Below, in pieces: positions 41,212 through 50,058 of a stretch of 64,000 bases of DNA; within the stretch, counting starts at the first letter, position 1, and every line of letters begins with the position of its first letter. The position numbers and the translations under genes were made by a program. The notes under the pieces are model-generated. The model ran no database searches. It was not told the DNA's origin and saw only the letters and a list, made by a program, of their open reading frames with translations. Location of the stretch: assembly GCF_005222705.1 (NCBI RefSeq), contig NZ_STGF01000036.1:1-64000 (forward strand). Reading direction: 5' to 3'. Origin of the DNA: Paenibacillus sp. SY21-1. Its GTDB lineage: Bacteria > Bacillota > Bacilli > Paenibacillales > Paenibacillaceae.

Positions 41212-41646
41212 ATGAAGGAAGAATCGTCCATGCAGCAGCCCGAGCAGGAAAGCCGTTTGGCGGAGCTCGAGGGACAGGCGAGGCGCACGTTTTGGGGACA
41301 GCTCGGTTGCCGGATCGTGTATGCGAATGAACGGCAATCGAACATTTCGCTTGATGTCCGCGACGGACACTTGAACCTGTTCGGTATCGTGCATGGCGGC
41401 GTACTGATGTCGCTGCTCGACAACGCGATGGGGCTGGTAGCGATTATGGCGGCACCGGGCCGCAAGGTCGTAACGGCCAATATGAACACGCAGTTTCTGG
41501 CCAGCGCCACAAGCGGCATCCTTTATGGAGAAGGAGAGATTGTCCACGCTACGGAACGGACGATGACGATGCAGGCAACGATCAAGGACGGAAGCGGCAA
41601 GCTGCTGGCTTGGGGAAGCGGGGCCTATCGTCTGCTGGAACGTTAG
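41212..41646 (+). CDS. PaaI-type hotdog-fold thioesterase
   Basis: A small acyl-CoA thioesterase (~144 residues). The hotdog signature is NLFGIVHGGVLMSLLDNAMG (HGG motif with the catalytic Asp), with strands VVTANMNTQFLAS and TMTMQATIKDGSGKLLAWGSG. The start is uncertain. ATG 41212 (or GTG 41206) follows GAGGGATCG, while the frame is open back to 41149 without a site. It lies 78 bp after the acyl-CoA ligase and closes the fad cluster. It probably recycles CoA or removes stalled acyl-CoAs during fatty acid use. Confidence 0.85.
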   Translation: MKEESSMQQPEQESRLAELEGQARRTFWGQLGCRIVYANERQSNISLDVRDGHLNLFGIVHGGVLMSLLDNAMGLVAIMAAPGRKVVTANMNTQFLASATSGILYGEGEIVHATERTMTMQATIKDGSGKLLAWGSGAYRLLER

Positions 41647-41786
41647 CCGCGCATGGCTTGGCGCTGTATTTGCTTGGCTTAGCTTAATTCGATATAATGC
41701 CTAATATATGGAAAGTTGTGTTAATCCCGATCGCTCAGCAATCGAATGGAGTTAACCGATATATGATAAGGAAGGGAGGCGAGCGT

Positions 41787-42008
41787 ATGGTCCAGGGATG
41801 GGCGACCGTGCTGGTATTGGCATTTGGCATCGTAGTAGCGGTAATCGGCGTTATTGCTTATTTAAGAATGTTTCGTAAAAACAAAGCTCAGGACACGAGC
41901 CCTTCTCCAGAGGATGACTCGTCTCCAGGCTTCACCTATACTGCTGCCACTAGGGAAATGAAGGAGGAAGCTCGGTCTAAATCCGAACGAGCCGATACAA
42001 GAGATTAA
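41787..42008 (+). CDS. Small single-pass membrane protein
   Basis: A 73-residue protein with one N-terminal hydrophobic helix (GWATVLVLAFGIVVAVIGVIAYLRMF), basic residues right after it, and a charged, likely disordered tail (QDTSPSPEDDSSPG, REMKEEARSKSERADTRD). Topology would put the tail in the cytoplasm. Start 41787 was chosen because GGGAGGCGAGCGT precedes it; the frame is open back to 41697. I do not recognise a family. Confidence 0.65.
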   Translation: MVQGWATVLVLAFGIVVAVIGVIAYLRMFRKNKAQDTSPSPEDDSSPGFTYTAATREMKEEARSKSERADTRD

Positions 42009-42188
42009 TAATTGTTAACTTTCCCTTACGGGTGGTTAATGTTATAATAGTAAGAAAACTTAAAACATTGCGACATATTGCCATGGAGTTGCCTGCGCCG
42101 AATGGGGGTTCTGGCGGTGAAGCAGCCGCTTGCGGTCTCGTATCTTGCTCATTAGGACGACCATCCAACGTAAAGGGGAGATGATTTC

Positions 42189-42377
42189 ATGGCGAAGCAT
42201 AGCCAGAATGAAGTCAAGGAAAGCCTGAAGGAACTGACGAGAATTTTTCAGCCCAAGGACCCGCGCAAGTTTGTTAAGGATTACATTCGGAAGTATCGCA
42301 TTACCGGCGGCTACGAGGAAGAATTAACGACGCTGGTAAAGGATGAAATGGGAAGAATCAACTCATCGGTCAGCTAA
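42189..42377 (+). CDS. Small conserved-looking helical protein
   Basis: A 62-residue basic protein (MAKHSQNEVKESLKELTRIF..., KFVKDYIRKYRITGGYEEEL). It is predicted all-helical without membrane segments. A strong AAAGGGGAG site and a terminator just downstream support a real, separately transcribed gene. The function is unknown. Confidence 0.7.
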   Translation: MAKHSQNEVKESLKELTRIFQPKDPRKFVKDYIRKYRITGGYEEELTTLVKDEMGRINSSVS

Positions 42378-42394
42378 CCCCACATGTGGCACAT

Positions 42395-42450
42395 AAGGCT
42401 TTGTTCTCCGCGCTCGATCTCAGGGATCGAACGGAGAGCAAAGCTTTTTT
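42395..42450 (+). terminator. Strong Rho-independent terminator
   Basis: AAGGCTTTGTTCTCCG pairs with CGGAGAGCAAAGCTTTTTT (two mismatches) around an inner TCGATC/GATCGA stem, with six T after it. Confidence 0.85.
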
Positions 42451-42668
42451 GTATATCTGGGAAGTACAGCAGCTCCCTACACGTTCTATTTATTTAACGG
42501 AGTGGACCGCGCCGCGCTGTCAAGGGACGACGCAGCCGTTTCCGTATGTGTCGCTCTCATTTGCCGGGGAACTTCTTTATTGCATAAATGCCCCTGTTTT
42601 TTGCATGCGCACGCTAAAGCTCGAATAGGTATATACATAGCCTGCAAAATAAGGAGGTCAGCGCACTG

Positions 42669-43421
42669 ATGGCAGTGGATTTGAAGACGAGGGAACATAT
42701 TTCCGGCATACGCAAGGCAGGGCGAATTGTCGCCGCATGCCACAAAGCTCTCTCCAAGCGGATAGCGCCTGGCGTCACCACGCAGGAAATAGATCGATTT
42801 GTAGAGCGTTTTATGCTCGAGCGGGGAGCGTTCCCTGCACAGAAGGGCTATAAAGGCTATCCGTTTGCCACATGCGCTTCCGTCAACGAGGTGGTCTGCC
42901 ATGGGTTTCCCGACTCCGTTCCGCTGGAGAACGGCGACATCGTAACCATCGACATGGTTGCCGATTTGGATGGGTGGAAGGCCGATTCGGCCTGGACCTA
43001 TGCGATTGGTCAAACGGCTCCGGCTGTCGATAAGCTGATGACGGTCGCCAAGCAAGCATTGTTTGATGGCATCAAGCAAGCGAAAATCGGCCAACGCCTT
43101 GGCGATATCGGTTATGCCATACAAACGAGGGCGGAGCGGGAGGGCTTCCGGGTCGTCACGGCTTTTGCCGGACACGGTATCGGGCGCAGCCTGCATGAGT
43201 ATCCGGAGGTGCTGCATACGGGCATTCCTGGGCAGGGCATTGAACTGGAGGAAGGCATGGTTATAACGATCGAGCCGATTGTGACAGCCGGTCGTTCGGA
43301 TATTTTTATCGCCCGGGACGGCTGGACGGCGCGAACGATCGACAACGGCTGGGCGGCGCAATATGAACATACGATTGCCATTACGAAGGACGGCCCATCG
43401 ATTCTGACCCGCTGGGAGTAG
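42669..43421 (+). CDS. map: Methionine aminopeptidase type I
   Basis: Removes N-terminal Met from new proteins. It has 250 residues. The dinuclear metal ligands are in place: Asp in VTIDMVADLDG, Asp in WKADSAWTY, His in AFAGHGIGRSLHE, Glu in ITIEPIV and Glu in QYEHTIAIT. The substrate His is in NEVVCHGFP. It is a stand-alone paralogue outside the ribosomal gene cluster, as is common in Bacilli that carry two copies. The start at 42669 lies 10-12 bases after AAGGAGGTC. It shares a terminator with the convergent AraC sensor gene. Confidence 0.95.
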   Translation: MAVDLKTREHISGIRKAGRIVAACHKALSKRIAPGVTTQEIDRFVERFMLERGAFPAQKGYKGYPFATCASVNEVVCHGFPDSVPLENGDIVTIDMVADLDGWKADSAWTYAIGQTAPAVDKLMTVAKQALFDGIKQAKIGQRLGDIGYAIQTRAEREGFRVVTAFAGHGIGRSLHEYPEVLHTGIPGQGIELEEGMVITIEPIVTAGRSDIFIARDGWTARTIDNGWAAQYEHTIAITKDGPSILTRWE

Positions 43422-43432
43422 CATATGAACGG

Positions 43433-43476
43433 AATAAAGCCTGATGGAGCGGTTATTCGCTCCGTCAGGCTTTATT
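43433..43476. terminator. Bidirectional terminator between map and the AraC sensor gene
   Basis: AATAAAGCCTGA-GGAGCG pairs with CGCTCC-TCAGGCTTTATT, one mismatch, 6-base loop. Confidence 0.8.
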
Positions 43477-43526
43477 AGTATCCGGCAACCATCCGCTGCA
43501 TTCGGCGCGCGCACTCTCCCTGCCGC

Positions 43527-45767
43527 TTATTGAACCTTGAGCTTGCGGTAATCGGCAGGCGTGACGCCGAAGTTCTTCTTGAACATCCGATGGAAGTAGG
43601 AGCTGCTGGTATATCCGCATTTAAGGGCAATATCGATAACCGACTGGTCGGTATTCTCCAGATACTCCTTGGCCCGCTCCAGACGCACATTATTAATGAC
43701 ATCAACGATCGCGGACATCGTCTGCTGCTTGTAAATCCGGCTTAAATAAATAGAGGACATATCCATTTCGTCGGCAATCCAGTTTAAGCTGAAGTTCGGA
43801 TTGGCGTATTCCTTCTCAATCAGCTGGTTAACCTTGCGGACAAGCTCGCTTTGTTTCGTCGTGCGCTTCACTGCCAGCTTCGCTTGAATATCCTCAAACA
43901 GGTTGAAAAAAACTTCCTTGAGATCATCAATCGTCTCGAAGCGGTCGGGTGCAGGAATTTGCGCGCCCAGACCCGATTCCGGATCAAGATTGTTATTTTT
44001 CTGTATCGTAAACCGGATGCTGTTCACCGACATCGTCAGATGCGAGATTGCCAATTGGACGACATGAATCGGATAACGCGCGGTTTCCTCCACAATTTCG
44101 GCAAACAATCGTTTGGCCTCATCCGTCTTGGAGGTCATCAACGCATCGGACAGCTTCCGCTCCTTATCAACGGGGAACACATACTCGCGAGATTTAAAGC
44201 TCATAATAGAAGGAGCGTCGATGATGCAGCCGTAGCCGTAGAACAGGCGGTGCAGCGAAGCCTCGCGCACAATTTTGTACATGGAGGCTAGTTGATCCGG
44301 CTGCTCGCTGATTGCGCTGTACGCCATGGAAAGCCCAAGCTTGAGAAAATCCATCGTGGATTGCTGAATTTGCTGCAGCATGTCCCTCAGCTCCGCATCA
44401 TCCGGATGGTCTGCAGTATCCAGCCGACCGAGCAGCAGTACGACGCTATCCTCCTCGATATCCACCGCTTCTACGCGATAATGCGTATGTCCGATCTCGC
44501 TTCCGATATTCATAATCGCAAATTTATACACATTCAAGTCGCTGCCGCGCGTTTCCTTGAGCTCTGCAAAACGATCAATTTTTATGAGAACAACGCGGTA
44601 TGGCGCCGTAAAATCAAACAATATGCCGCCTTGCACCAGCTTTTGCGCTTGGGCGCTCGTATTCAGCACCTTGGTTCCCTGTATCAGATCGCGCAGCGTA
44701 TTCTGCCGCAAGGTATACGAGCTGTTGCGTTTCTCGGATTCGAGCATGTTCATTTTGTCCACAATCAGATGGATGGGCTTGTATAGAAGCTGAGACAGCA
44801 GCCAGGAAATAAACAGTCCTGCAATCATGATCGAGCCGGCGATAATTAGCGTCGTATTGCGAATGGACGTTACGGGAGCGGTGGCCTTGTTGTAAGGCGT
44901 GACCCGTACATATTGCCACTCCAGCGAATCGGGCGATGTAAAGGATATAAGCGATTTGCTGCCGTCGAAATCGTCAACCAGGTAGCCGGTATTGCGTCCG
45001 CTGATATGCTTGGCGATAAGCGACTTGTCCCGGCTGCTCAGCTCCCGGGCTTCGAGCGTATCTCCCGATAGCAGCTGATTCTGATTGTCGAGAATATAGG
45101 ATTTGCCCGCCTTGTTTTCGCTCAGACCGATATCCCTGTTGATCCATGCGGAAGAAATATTAATAATGACAGCCGAATTGATTTTTTGCGTTTTTCCTAT
45201 CGCGTCGTAACCCAAGTAGGTATAGGCTTTCGTCAAATGCTCGCCGGTGATCAGCTTGGTCGTATACGTCCGGGGAATCGGCGTAAACGGCTTATACTGC
45301 TGAAAATTGTCGAGAATGTCGAGCACCTCGGCATCGGCAAGATCCTTTTTCAGAATGGTGCCGCCTTGTCCCTGCCTGCTCGCTACATAGAACAGGTCGC
45401 TGTCCGAATTGTATACGTAAATCGATTCAATAAACGGCATGGAATTCAGATAGTTGCCAAGATCGTTCATAGCCGCGGTCACATCATAAATGCTCGGCTC
45501 CGTGTAGAACATAAGCTTGGAAATCGTGAAGGTCCGATAAATTTGAAACGATACGGATTGGGCGCTTTCGGTCATGCTGATGACTTCCTTGCTCGTCTGA
45601 GTCAGGTTGCTTACATCCGATTGGTACGCCTTCTTGAGATCAATCTGCACAAAGGCAACATAATAGAAAAAGGATGATACGAGCAGCGTCACGGCAACAC
45701 AGAGGGTGATCGTCAATAACAGCCTACTGTAGAGCTTACCCTTGCTTGTGTTTCTGATGGCTGACAT
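43527..45767 (-). CDS. Membrane-bound AraC-type sensor-regulator
   Basis: A 746-residue one-protein signalling regulator common in Paenibacillus. TM1 (~13-40, LLLTITLCVAVTLLVSSFFYY), an extracellular dCache-like sensor (~40-285), TM2 (~295-320, TLIIAGSIMIAGLFISWLLS), a cytoplasmic linker, and a C-terminal AraC domain with two helix-turn-helix motifs (LNWIADEMDMSSIYLSRIYK and VIDIALKCGYTSSSYFHRMF) ending FGVTPADYRKLK. Start 45767 follows GGGGAG; the frame upstream is unsupported. It is divergent from the ABC transporter operon and so most likely activates it and the glycosidases in response to an extracellular sugar. Confidence 0.93.
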   Translation of the reverse strand: MSAIRNTSKGKLYSRLLLTITLCVAVTLLVSSFFYYVAFVQIDLKKAYQSDVSNLTQTSKEVISMTESAQSVSFQIYRTFTISKLMFYTEPSIYDVTAAMNDLGNYLNSMPFIESIYVYNSDSDLFYVASRQGQGGTILKKDLADAEVLDILDNFQQYKPFTPIPRTYTTKLITGEHLTKAYTYLGYDAIGKTQKINSAVIINISSAWINRDIGLSENKAGKSYILDNQNQLLSGDTLEARELSSRDKSLIAKHISGRNTGYLVDDFDGSKSLISFTSPDSLEWQYVRVTPYNKATAPVTSIRNTTLIIAGSIMIAGLFISWLLSQLLYKPIHLIVDKMNMLESEKRNSSYTLRQNTLRDLIQGTKVLNTSAQAQKLVQGGILFDFTAPYRVVLIKIDRFAELKETRGSDLNVYKFAIMNIGSEIGHTHYRVEAVDIEEDSVVLLLGRLDTADHPDDAELRDMLQQIQQSTMDFLKLGLSMAYSAISEQPDQLASMYKIVREASLHRLFYGYGCIIDAPSIMSFKSREYVFPVDKERKLSDALMTSKTDEAKRLFAEIVEETARYPIHVVQLAISHLTMSVNSIRFTIQKNNNLDPESGLGAQIPAPDRFETIDDLKEVFFNLFEDIQAKLAVKRTTKQSELVRKVNQLIEKEYANPNFSLNWIADEMDMSSIYLSRIYKQQTMSAIVDVINNVRLERAKEYLENTDQSVIDIALKCGYTSSSYFHRMFKKNFGVTPADYRKLKVQ

Positions 45768-46396
45768 AAGCAACTCCCCTTTGTACATCTCTAAAATAAA
45801 TAACCTGTCGCCAGGCTTTAAGTAAGCGTATTCATTCCTCGACTCTTCTATAGGTATTTCTACGAGTATGGAGGAAAGTATGTCATTGATTCGTTTCTGT
45901 TCACTTGAACTGTTTCTTATTATAGTCCGTACTCGATGAAGCTTGCAATGAAATAAATGTACTATGCTGTACGCCCTGTTATTCGGGGAGTGAACAAATC
46001 GGACTAAAGTGAACTATCCTGCGAAAATCGCGCCAAATCAAGGAAAAACGGGCGTCTGGACAACGGAAATCTACCTTTCCGGCTGCTGAAAAGCAAGCTT
46101 GAAGAGGCTTGCGAGGGCCCCCTTGAACGTCTGCTTTAGGTCTTTAGAGAAGGCTGCGGAGCAAGGGGGGGCGGGCTTGGGCGATTCCTCAGGCTGCATT
46201 TTTTCCACAAAAGTTTAAATCGTTCATGAGCGCTTTCGCCATATCGTTCACAAAGCTTGCATTCGTTCTCTTTTCGGCATTCGCTGGTCGGGCTACACTG
46301 TGAACATATCAAGCGACAGTACGCCGCAAGCATAAGCAACAGGCGCACCACCAACCGCTAAGAGAAAAGATATGCTGTGAAGGGAGAATCATCTGT
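45768..46396. other. Divergent regulatory region, about 630 bp
   Basis: It lies between the AraC sensor gene and the transporter operon. No gene is supported. It presumably holds the promoters of both units and the AraC operator, but I could not identify convincing -35/-10 pairs, direct repeats or a cre site. A G-rich run occurs near 46166-46176. Confidence 0.5.
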
Positions 46397-47320
46397 ATGC
46401 AAAAAAAGAACGGAGTACTGAGGGAGCTCGTCAAAAATCGGCTGCTGTTTCTAATGTTATTGCCGACGCTGCTTTTCTTCATTATTAACTCGTACACTCC
46501 TATGGTCGGCGTTTACTACGCGTTCACCCGATTCGATTTCAACAAAAGCTTGTTCAACAGTGAGTTCATCGGCTTTCAGAATTTCGAATTCCTATGGAAA
46601 TCAGGCGTGTTGATGAAGCTCACCTTAAATACAATCGGATACAACATTGTGTTCATCCTGCTCGGCAATGTTCTCGCCATCGCGCTGGCGATTCTGCTGA
46701 GCGAGCTGAAAACCAAATGGTTCAAGAAAACGACGCAATCGATTATGTTTCTTCCATACTTCGTTTCCTTCGTTATTCTGAGCGTTATCGTCTACAACAT
46801 CTTCAACTATGAAAGCGGCTTTCTGAACACGACGCTCGCGAAATTCGGAGCGGACCCTGTAGACGTGTACAATACGCCGTGGATCTGGATTTTCCTGATC
46901 ATCATTTTCTACTTGTGGAAAAATATCGGTTACAGCATGGTCATCTATCTGGCATCCATCACAGGCATCAGCGAGGAATATTACGAAGCCGCCAAAATTG
47001 ACGGCGCGAACATTTTCCAGCGTATCTGGTATGTCACGGTTCCAATGCTCAAAACGACTTTTGTCATGCTGCTCTTGTTTGCGCTAGGAAGCATTATGAA
47101 GGGCCAGTTCGATTTGTTCTACCAGCTCGTGGGCAACAACGGCATGCTCTACAACACGACGGATATTCTCGATACGTATGTGTACCGCTCGTTGAAAGTA
47201 ACCTTTGATATCGGCATGTCGACGGCAGCAGGTCTTTACCAATCGTTGTTCGGCTTCATTCTGATCATGACCGTCAACTATATTATCAAAAAAATCAACG
47301 ACGAATACGCATTGTTCTAA
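46397..47320 (+). CDS. Sugar ABC transporter permease (LplB-like)
   Basis: The first membrane subunit of a CUT1-family sugar importer, 307 residues with six hydrophobic segments. The cytoplasmic EAA loop reads EEYYEAAKIDGANIFQRIWY, contacting the ATPase. The N-terminus is basic (MQKKNGVLRELVKNRLLF). The start follows AGGGAGAATCATCTGT. No ATPase gene is present in the operon, as usual for this family, which shares an MsmX-type ATPase encoded elsewhere. It sits 33 bp before the second permease. Confidence 0.92.
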   Translation: MQKKNGVLRELVKNRLLFLMLLPTLLFFIINSYTPMVGVYYAFTRFDFNKSLFNSEFIGFQNFEFLWKSGVLMKLTLNTIGYNIVFILLGNVLAIALAILLSELKTKWFKKTTQSIMFLPYFVSFVILSVIVYNIFNYESGFLNTTLAKFGADPVDVYNTPWIWIFLIIIFYLWKNIGYSMVIYLASITGISEEYYEAAKIDGANIFQRIWYVTVPMLKTTFVMLLLFALGSIMKGQFDLFYQLVGNNGMLYNTTDILDTYVYRSLKVTFDIGMSTAAGLYQSLFGFILIMTVNYIIKKINDEYALF

Positions 47321-47353
47321 TCGGGCGATTCCAGCTTATTGTAGGAGGTTCTT

Positions 47354-48247
47354 ATGAAAATCAAAGACGATAGTTATATGAAGTGGTTCAGGCTGATCGC
47401 TTATGTAGTCATTATTTTTACAACCGCTGCCTGCCTGTTCCCTTTCCTGCTTATTATTTCGGCTTCCTTGACTCAGAACGAGGCCATTATCAAAGACGGC
47501 TACAACTTTATTCCAACCGTCTTCTCTCTTGAGGGCTACGAAACGGTGTTCCGTTTTCCTAAGCAGGTGCTCCAGGCTTACGGCGTAACGACCTTCTCCA
47601 CCGTAGTCGGCACAACCCTTGGCTTGTTCCTGATGACGATGGCCGGTTATGTGCTGCAGCGCAAGGATTTCAAATACCGTAACTTCTTCTCGTTTATGAT
47701 CTATTTCACGACGCTGTTCGGCGGAGGGCTTGTGCCTTGGTACATTCTGATGACGAAGTACCTGAAGCTGACCGATACGATGACTGTATTAATTTTCCCT
47801 GGCTTAATGACGCCGTTTCTGATTATTCTGATGAAGAACTTTATCCGTTCCGCTGTTCCCGACGAGGTTATTGAATCCGCCAAAATTGACGGAGCCAACG
47901 ACTTCACGATCTACATTCGCATCGTGCTTCAGCTGTCGATGCCGGGCATTGCAACCGTAGGCCTGTTCCTGGCCTTGCATTACTGGAACGACTGGTTCAC
48001 CTCATCATTGTTCATCAACGATACGTCCAAATACCAACTGCAATATTATTTGTACAACGTTATTAATGCGATGAGCTTTGTGGCGCAGATGGGCGCCGGG
48101 ACCGGCGTAGCGCTGGGCCGCGATATGCCGACGGAATCGACGAAGATGGCGATGGCCATTGTCGTTACGGGACCGATCCTGTTCCTGTATCCGTTTGTAC
48201 AACGTTATTTCGTAAAAGGTTTGACGATTGGCGCAGTAAAAGGTTAG
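47354..48247 (+). CDS. Sugar ABC transporter permease (YtcP-like)
   Basis: The second permease subunit, 297 residues, with six membrane segments starting LIAYVVIIFTTAACLFPFLL. EAA loop: DEVIESAKIDGANDFTIYIR. The start follows TAGGAGGTTCTT. The long loop with VAQMGAGTGVALGRDMPTESTKMA before the last helix is typical of the YtcP/LplC group that imports oligosaccharides from plant or glycan polymers. The binding-protein gene follows after 74 bp. Confidence 0.92.
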   Translation: MKIKDDSYMKWFRLIAYVVIIFTTAACLFPFLLIISASLTQNEAIIKDGYNFIPTVFSLEGYETVFRFPKQVLQAYGVTTFSTVVGTTLGLFLMTMAGYVLQRKDFKYRNFFSFMIYFTTLFGGGLVPWYILMTKYLKLTDTMTVLIFPGLMTPFLIILMKNFIRSAVPDEVIESAKIDGANDFTIYIRIVLQLSMPGIATVGLFLALHYWNDWFTSSLFINDTSKYQLQYYLYNVINAMSFVAQMGAGTGVALGRDMPTESTKMAMAIVVTGPILFLYPFVQRYFVKGLTIGAVKG

Positions 48248-48321
48248 AACTGAACGAGGGATGCAGACATTCCGCGTACAGCTAACATAGATAAGCTCGA
48301 CTAAGAAAAGGGAGGATTCAC

Positions 48322-49905
48322 ATGAAGAAAGCAGGAAAAGCGTTATCCGTACTACTTAGCGTTATTATGCTTCTTACCGTGCTGGCCGCTTGCTCTTCCG
48401 GCAACAACGGATCAAATGGAACGGCTACCAACGCACCAAAGGAAACAGAAGGCGCGACTAACGAAGGCTCCGGCGCAGCAACCGGAATCGATACGTCCAA
48501 AGCTGTAGAGCTGCAGTTCTACATGCTTGGCGACGCTCCTAAGGATATCGCCGTGATTCAGGACGAAATCAACAAAATGACAAAAGAAGATTTGAATGCA
48601 ACAGTTAAATTCAACTTTACTTCCTGGACGGATTGGGATCAGAAATACAAGCTTCTGCTTGGTTCCGGCCAACAGGTCGACCTGATCTTTACAGCAGAAT
48701 GGACACAATACCAATCGTACGCGAAAAAGGGCGCATTCCAGCCGCTTGACGAGCTTCTGCCTAAAGCAGCTCCGACTCTGAACGAGTTCGTGCCTGCCGA
48801 TATGTGGGAAGCGGTTAAAATCGACGGCAAAATCTTTACCGTACCGGCTACTTACAAAGAGTATGTAACAAACGGCTTCGTATGGCGCGAGGATCTGCGC
48901 AAGAAATACAACCTGCCAGAACCTACGGACATCGAAAGCTTCGAAGCGTACATGGCCGGCATCAAAGCGAATGAGCCGGATATGGTTCCACTTTCGATGA
49001 ACTCCGACGTTAAAGGCAACCTGATGGATGTATTCAGAAGCATCAACGCTAAACCGATCGGTCCTGTTCCTTACGGCATCGGCATCAACTACGACACGCC
49101 TAACGATGTAACAAGCTACTGGGGCTCCGATGAGCACAAACAAGATTTGACGACAATGAAGCGTTGGCAAGACAGCGGCTACATGGTTAAAAACGTGCTG
49201 GCCGTAAAAGATACGCTGCAAGATCAAATTACCAGCGGTAAAGCTGCCGCTATTCTGGGCGACAACCCTACACGCTACAACGATACAAAAATCAAAATGC
49301 AATCGACTCACCCGGACTGGGAGCTTGGCTACTACCCGTTCCCGAAAACGACAGGTCTGGCAACGCCGGTTCACCCGATCCACAACGGCTTCGCCATTCC
49401 AGCAAGCAGCAAAAACGCAGAGCGCGCTTTGGCATTCTACGAGAAAATGGTTACTGACAAACGCTACAACCTGTTGACGCAATACGGTATCGAAGGTAAA
49501 AACTACGAGGTACAAGACGGCTACTACACAATGCTTGGCGATGCCAACTCCAACGGTTTCCCGCGTGAGGGCATGCAAGGCTGGGCATGGCGCAACCCTG
49601 AGTTCATGCTGTTCGACAAAAACTATGACGGCGTAAAAGCGATTTTCGACGAGCTTGACGCCATTCAAGTGCCTGACAAATTCACAGGCTTCGCAGAAGA
49701 CTACACAGCATACCAAGCTGAGCGCGCAGCGCTTGAGCAAGTAGAGAAGCAATATCTGTTCCCGCTTAATGCTGGTCTGGTGAAGGATGTTGACGCTGGT
49801 CTGAACACATTCATGGAAAAAGCTAAGCAAGCTGGTCTGGATAAAATCCATGAAGAATACAAAAAGCAATGGCTGCAATACGTGCAGGAGCAAGGCATTA
49901 AGTAG
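48322..49905 (+). CDS. Sugar-binding lipoprotein (LipO/LplA-like)
   Basis: The substrate-binding subunit of the importer, 527 residues. The signal peptide ends in a lipobox LLTVLAAC with Cys24, followed by a Ser/Gly/Asn/Thr-rich tether. The mature part starts VELQFYMLGDAPKD and contains FTSWTDWDQKYKLLLGSGQQ, WRNPEFMLFDKNYDG and other blocks of the large solute-binding group used for oligosaccharides. Codon use is noticeably more uniform (many AAA, CTG/CTT, GGC) than in neighbours, which suggests high expression. It ends at a strong terminator, so the giant protein gene downstream is probably transcribed separately or by read-through. Confidence 0.92.
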   Translation: MKKAGKALSVLLSVIMLLTVLAACSSGNNGSNGTATNAPKETEGATNEGSGAATGIDTSKAVELQFYMLGDAPKDIAVIQDEINKMTKEDLNATVKFNFTSWTDWDQKYKLLLGSGQQVDLIFTAEWTQYQSYAKKGAFQPLDELLPKAAPTLNEFVPADMWEAVKIDGKIFTVPATYKEYVTNGFVWREDLRKKYNLPEPTDIESFEAYMAGIKANEPDMVPLSMNSDVKGNLMDVFRSINAKPIGPVPYGIGINYDTPNDVTSYWGSDEHKQDLTTMKRWQDSGYMVKNVLAVKDTLQDQITSGKAAAILGDNPTRYNDTKIKMQSTHPDWELGYYPFPKTTGLATPVHPIHNGFAIPASSKNAERALAFYEKMVTDKRYNLLTQYGIEGKNYEVQDGYYTMLGDANSNGFPREGMQGWAWRNPEFMLFDKNYDGVKAIFDELDAIQVPDKFTGFAEDYTAYQAERAALEQVEKQYLFPLNAGLVKDVDAGLNTFMEKAKQAGLDKIHEEYKKQWLQYVQEQGIK

Positions 49906-49918
49906 GCAACAATGAAGA

Positions 49919-49963
49919 GGCTGTCCAAGGTCGAAAGAATCGACCTTGGACAGCCCTTCTCCT
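49919..49963 (+). terminator. Strong Rho-independent terminator
   Basis: A perfect 16-bp stem (49919-49934 with 49940-49955), 5-base loop, then CTTCTCCTT. It lies 14 bp after the binding-protein gene. Confidence 0.85.
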
Positions 49964-50007
49964 TAGATGGGGGAATTGTTAGTTATATACAATTCTAGCA
50001 GTTAACT

Positions 50008-50020
50008 TGAAAGCGCTTAA
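50008..50020. promoter_or_regulatory. Candidate cre site (CcpA operator)
   Basis: TGAAAGCGCTTAA matches the cre consensus TGWAANCGNTNWCA with the near-end C replaced and the core palindrome AAGCGCTT intact. It lies 39 bp before the giant glycosidase gene, where it could mediate glucose repression. Confidence 0.55.
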
Positions 50021-50058
50021 GAAAAAATGGAGACTTAGTACAGGAGGAGCTTACGAAT

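Noticed and set aside
42386..42628. 80-codon frame between the 62-residue gene and map
   Set aside because: It runs through the terminator hairpin at 42395-42450 and lacks a ribosome binding site.
48412..49893. 493-codon minus-strand open frame
   Set aside because: It is the shadow of the binding-lipoprotein gene, caused by its regular codon use. It has no ribosome binding site and an unnatural composition (rich in Val, Phe, Cys, Arg).
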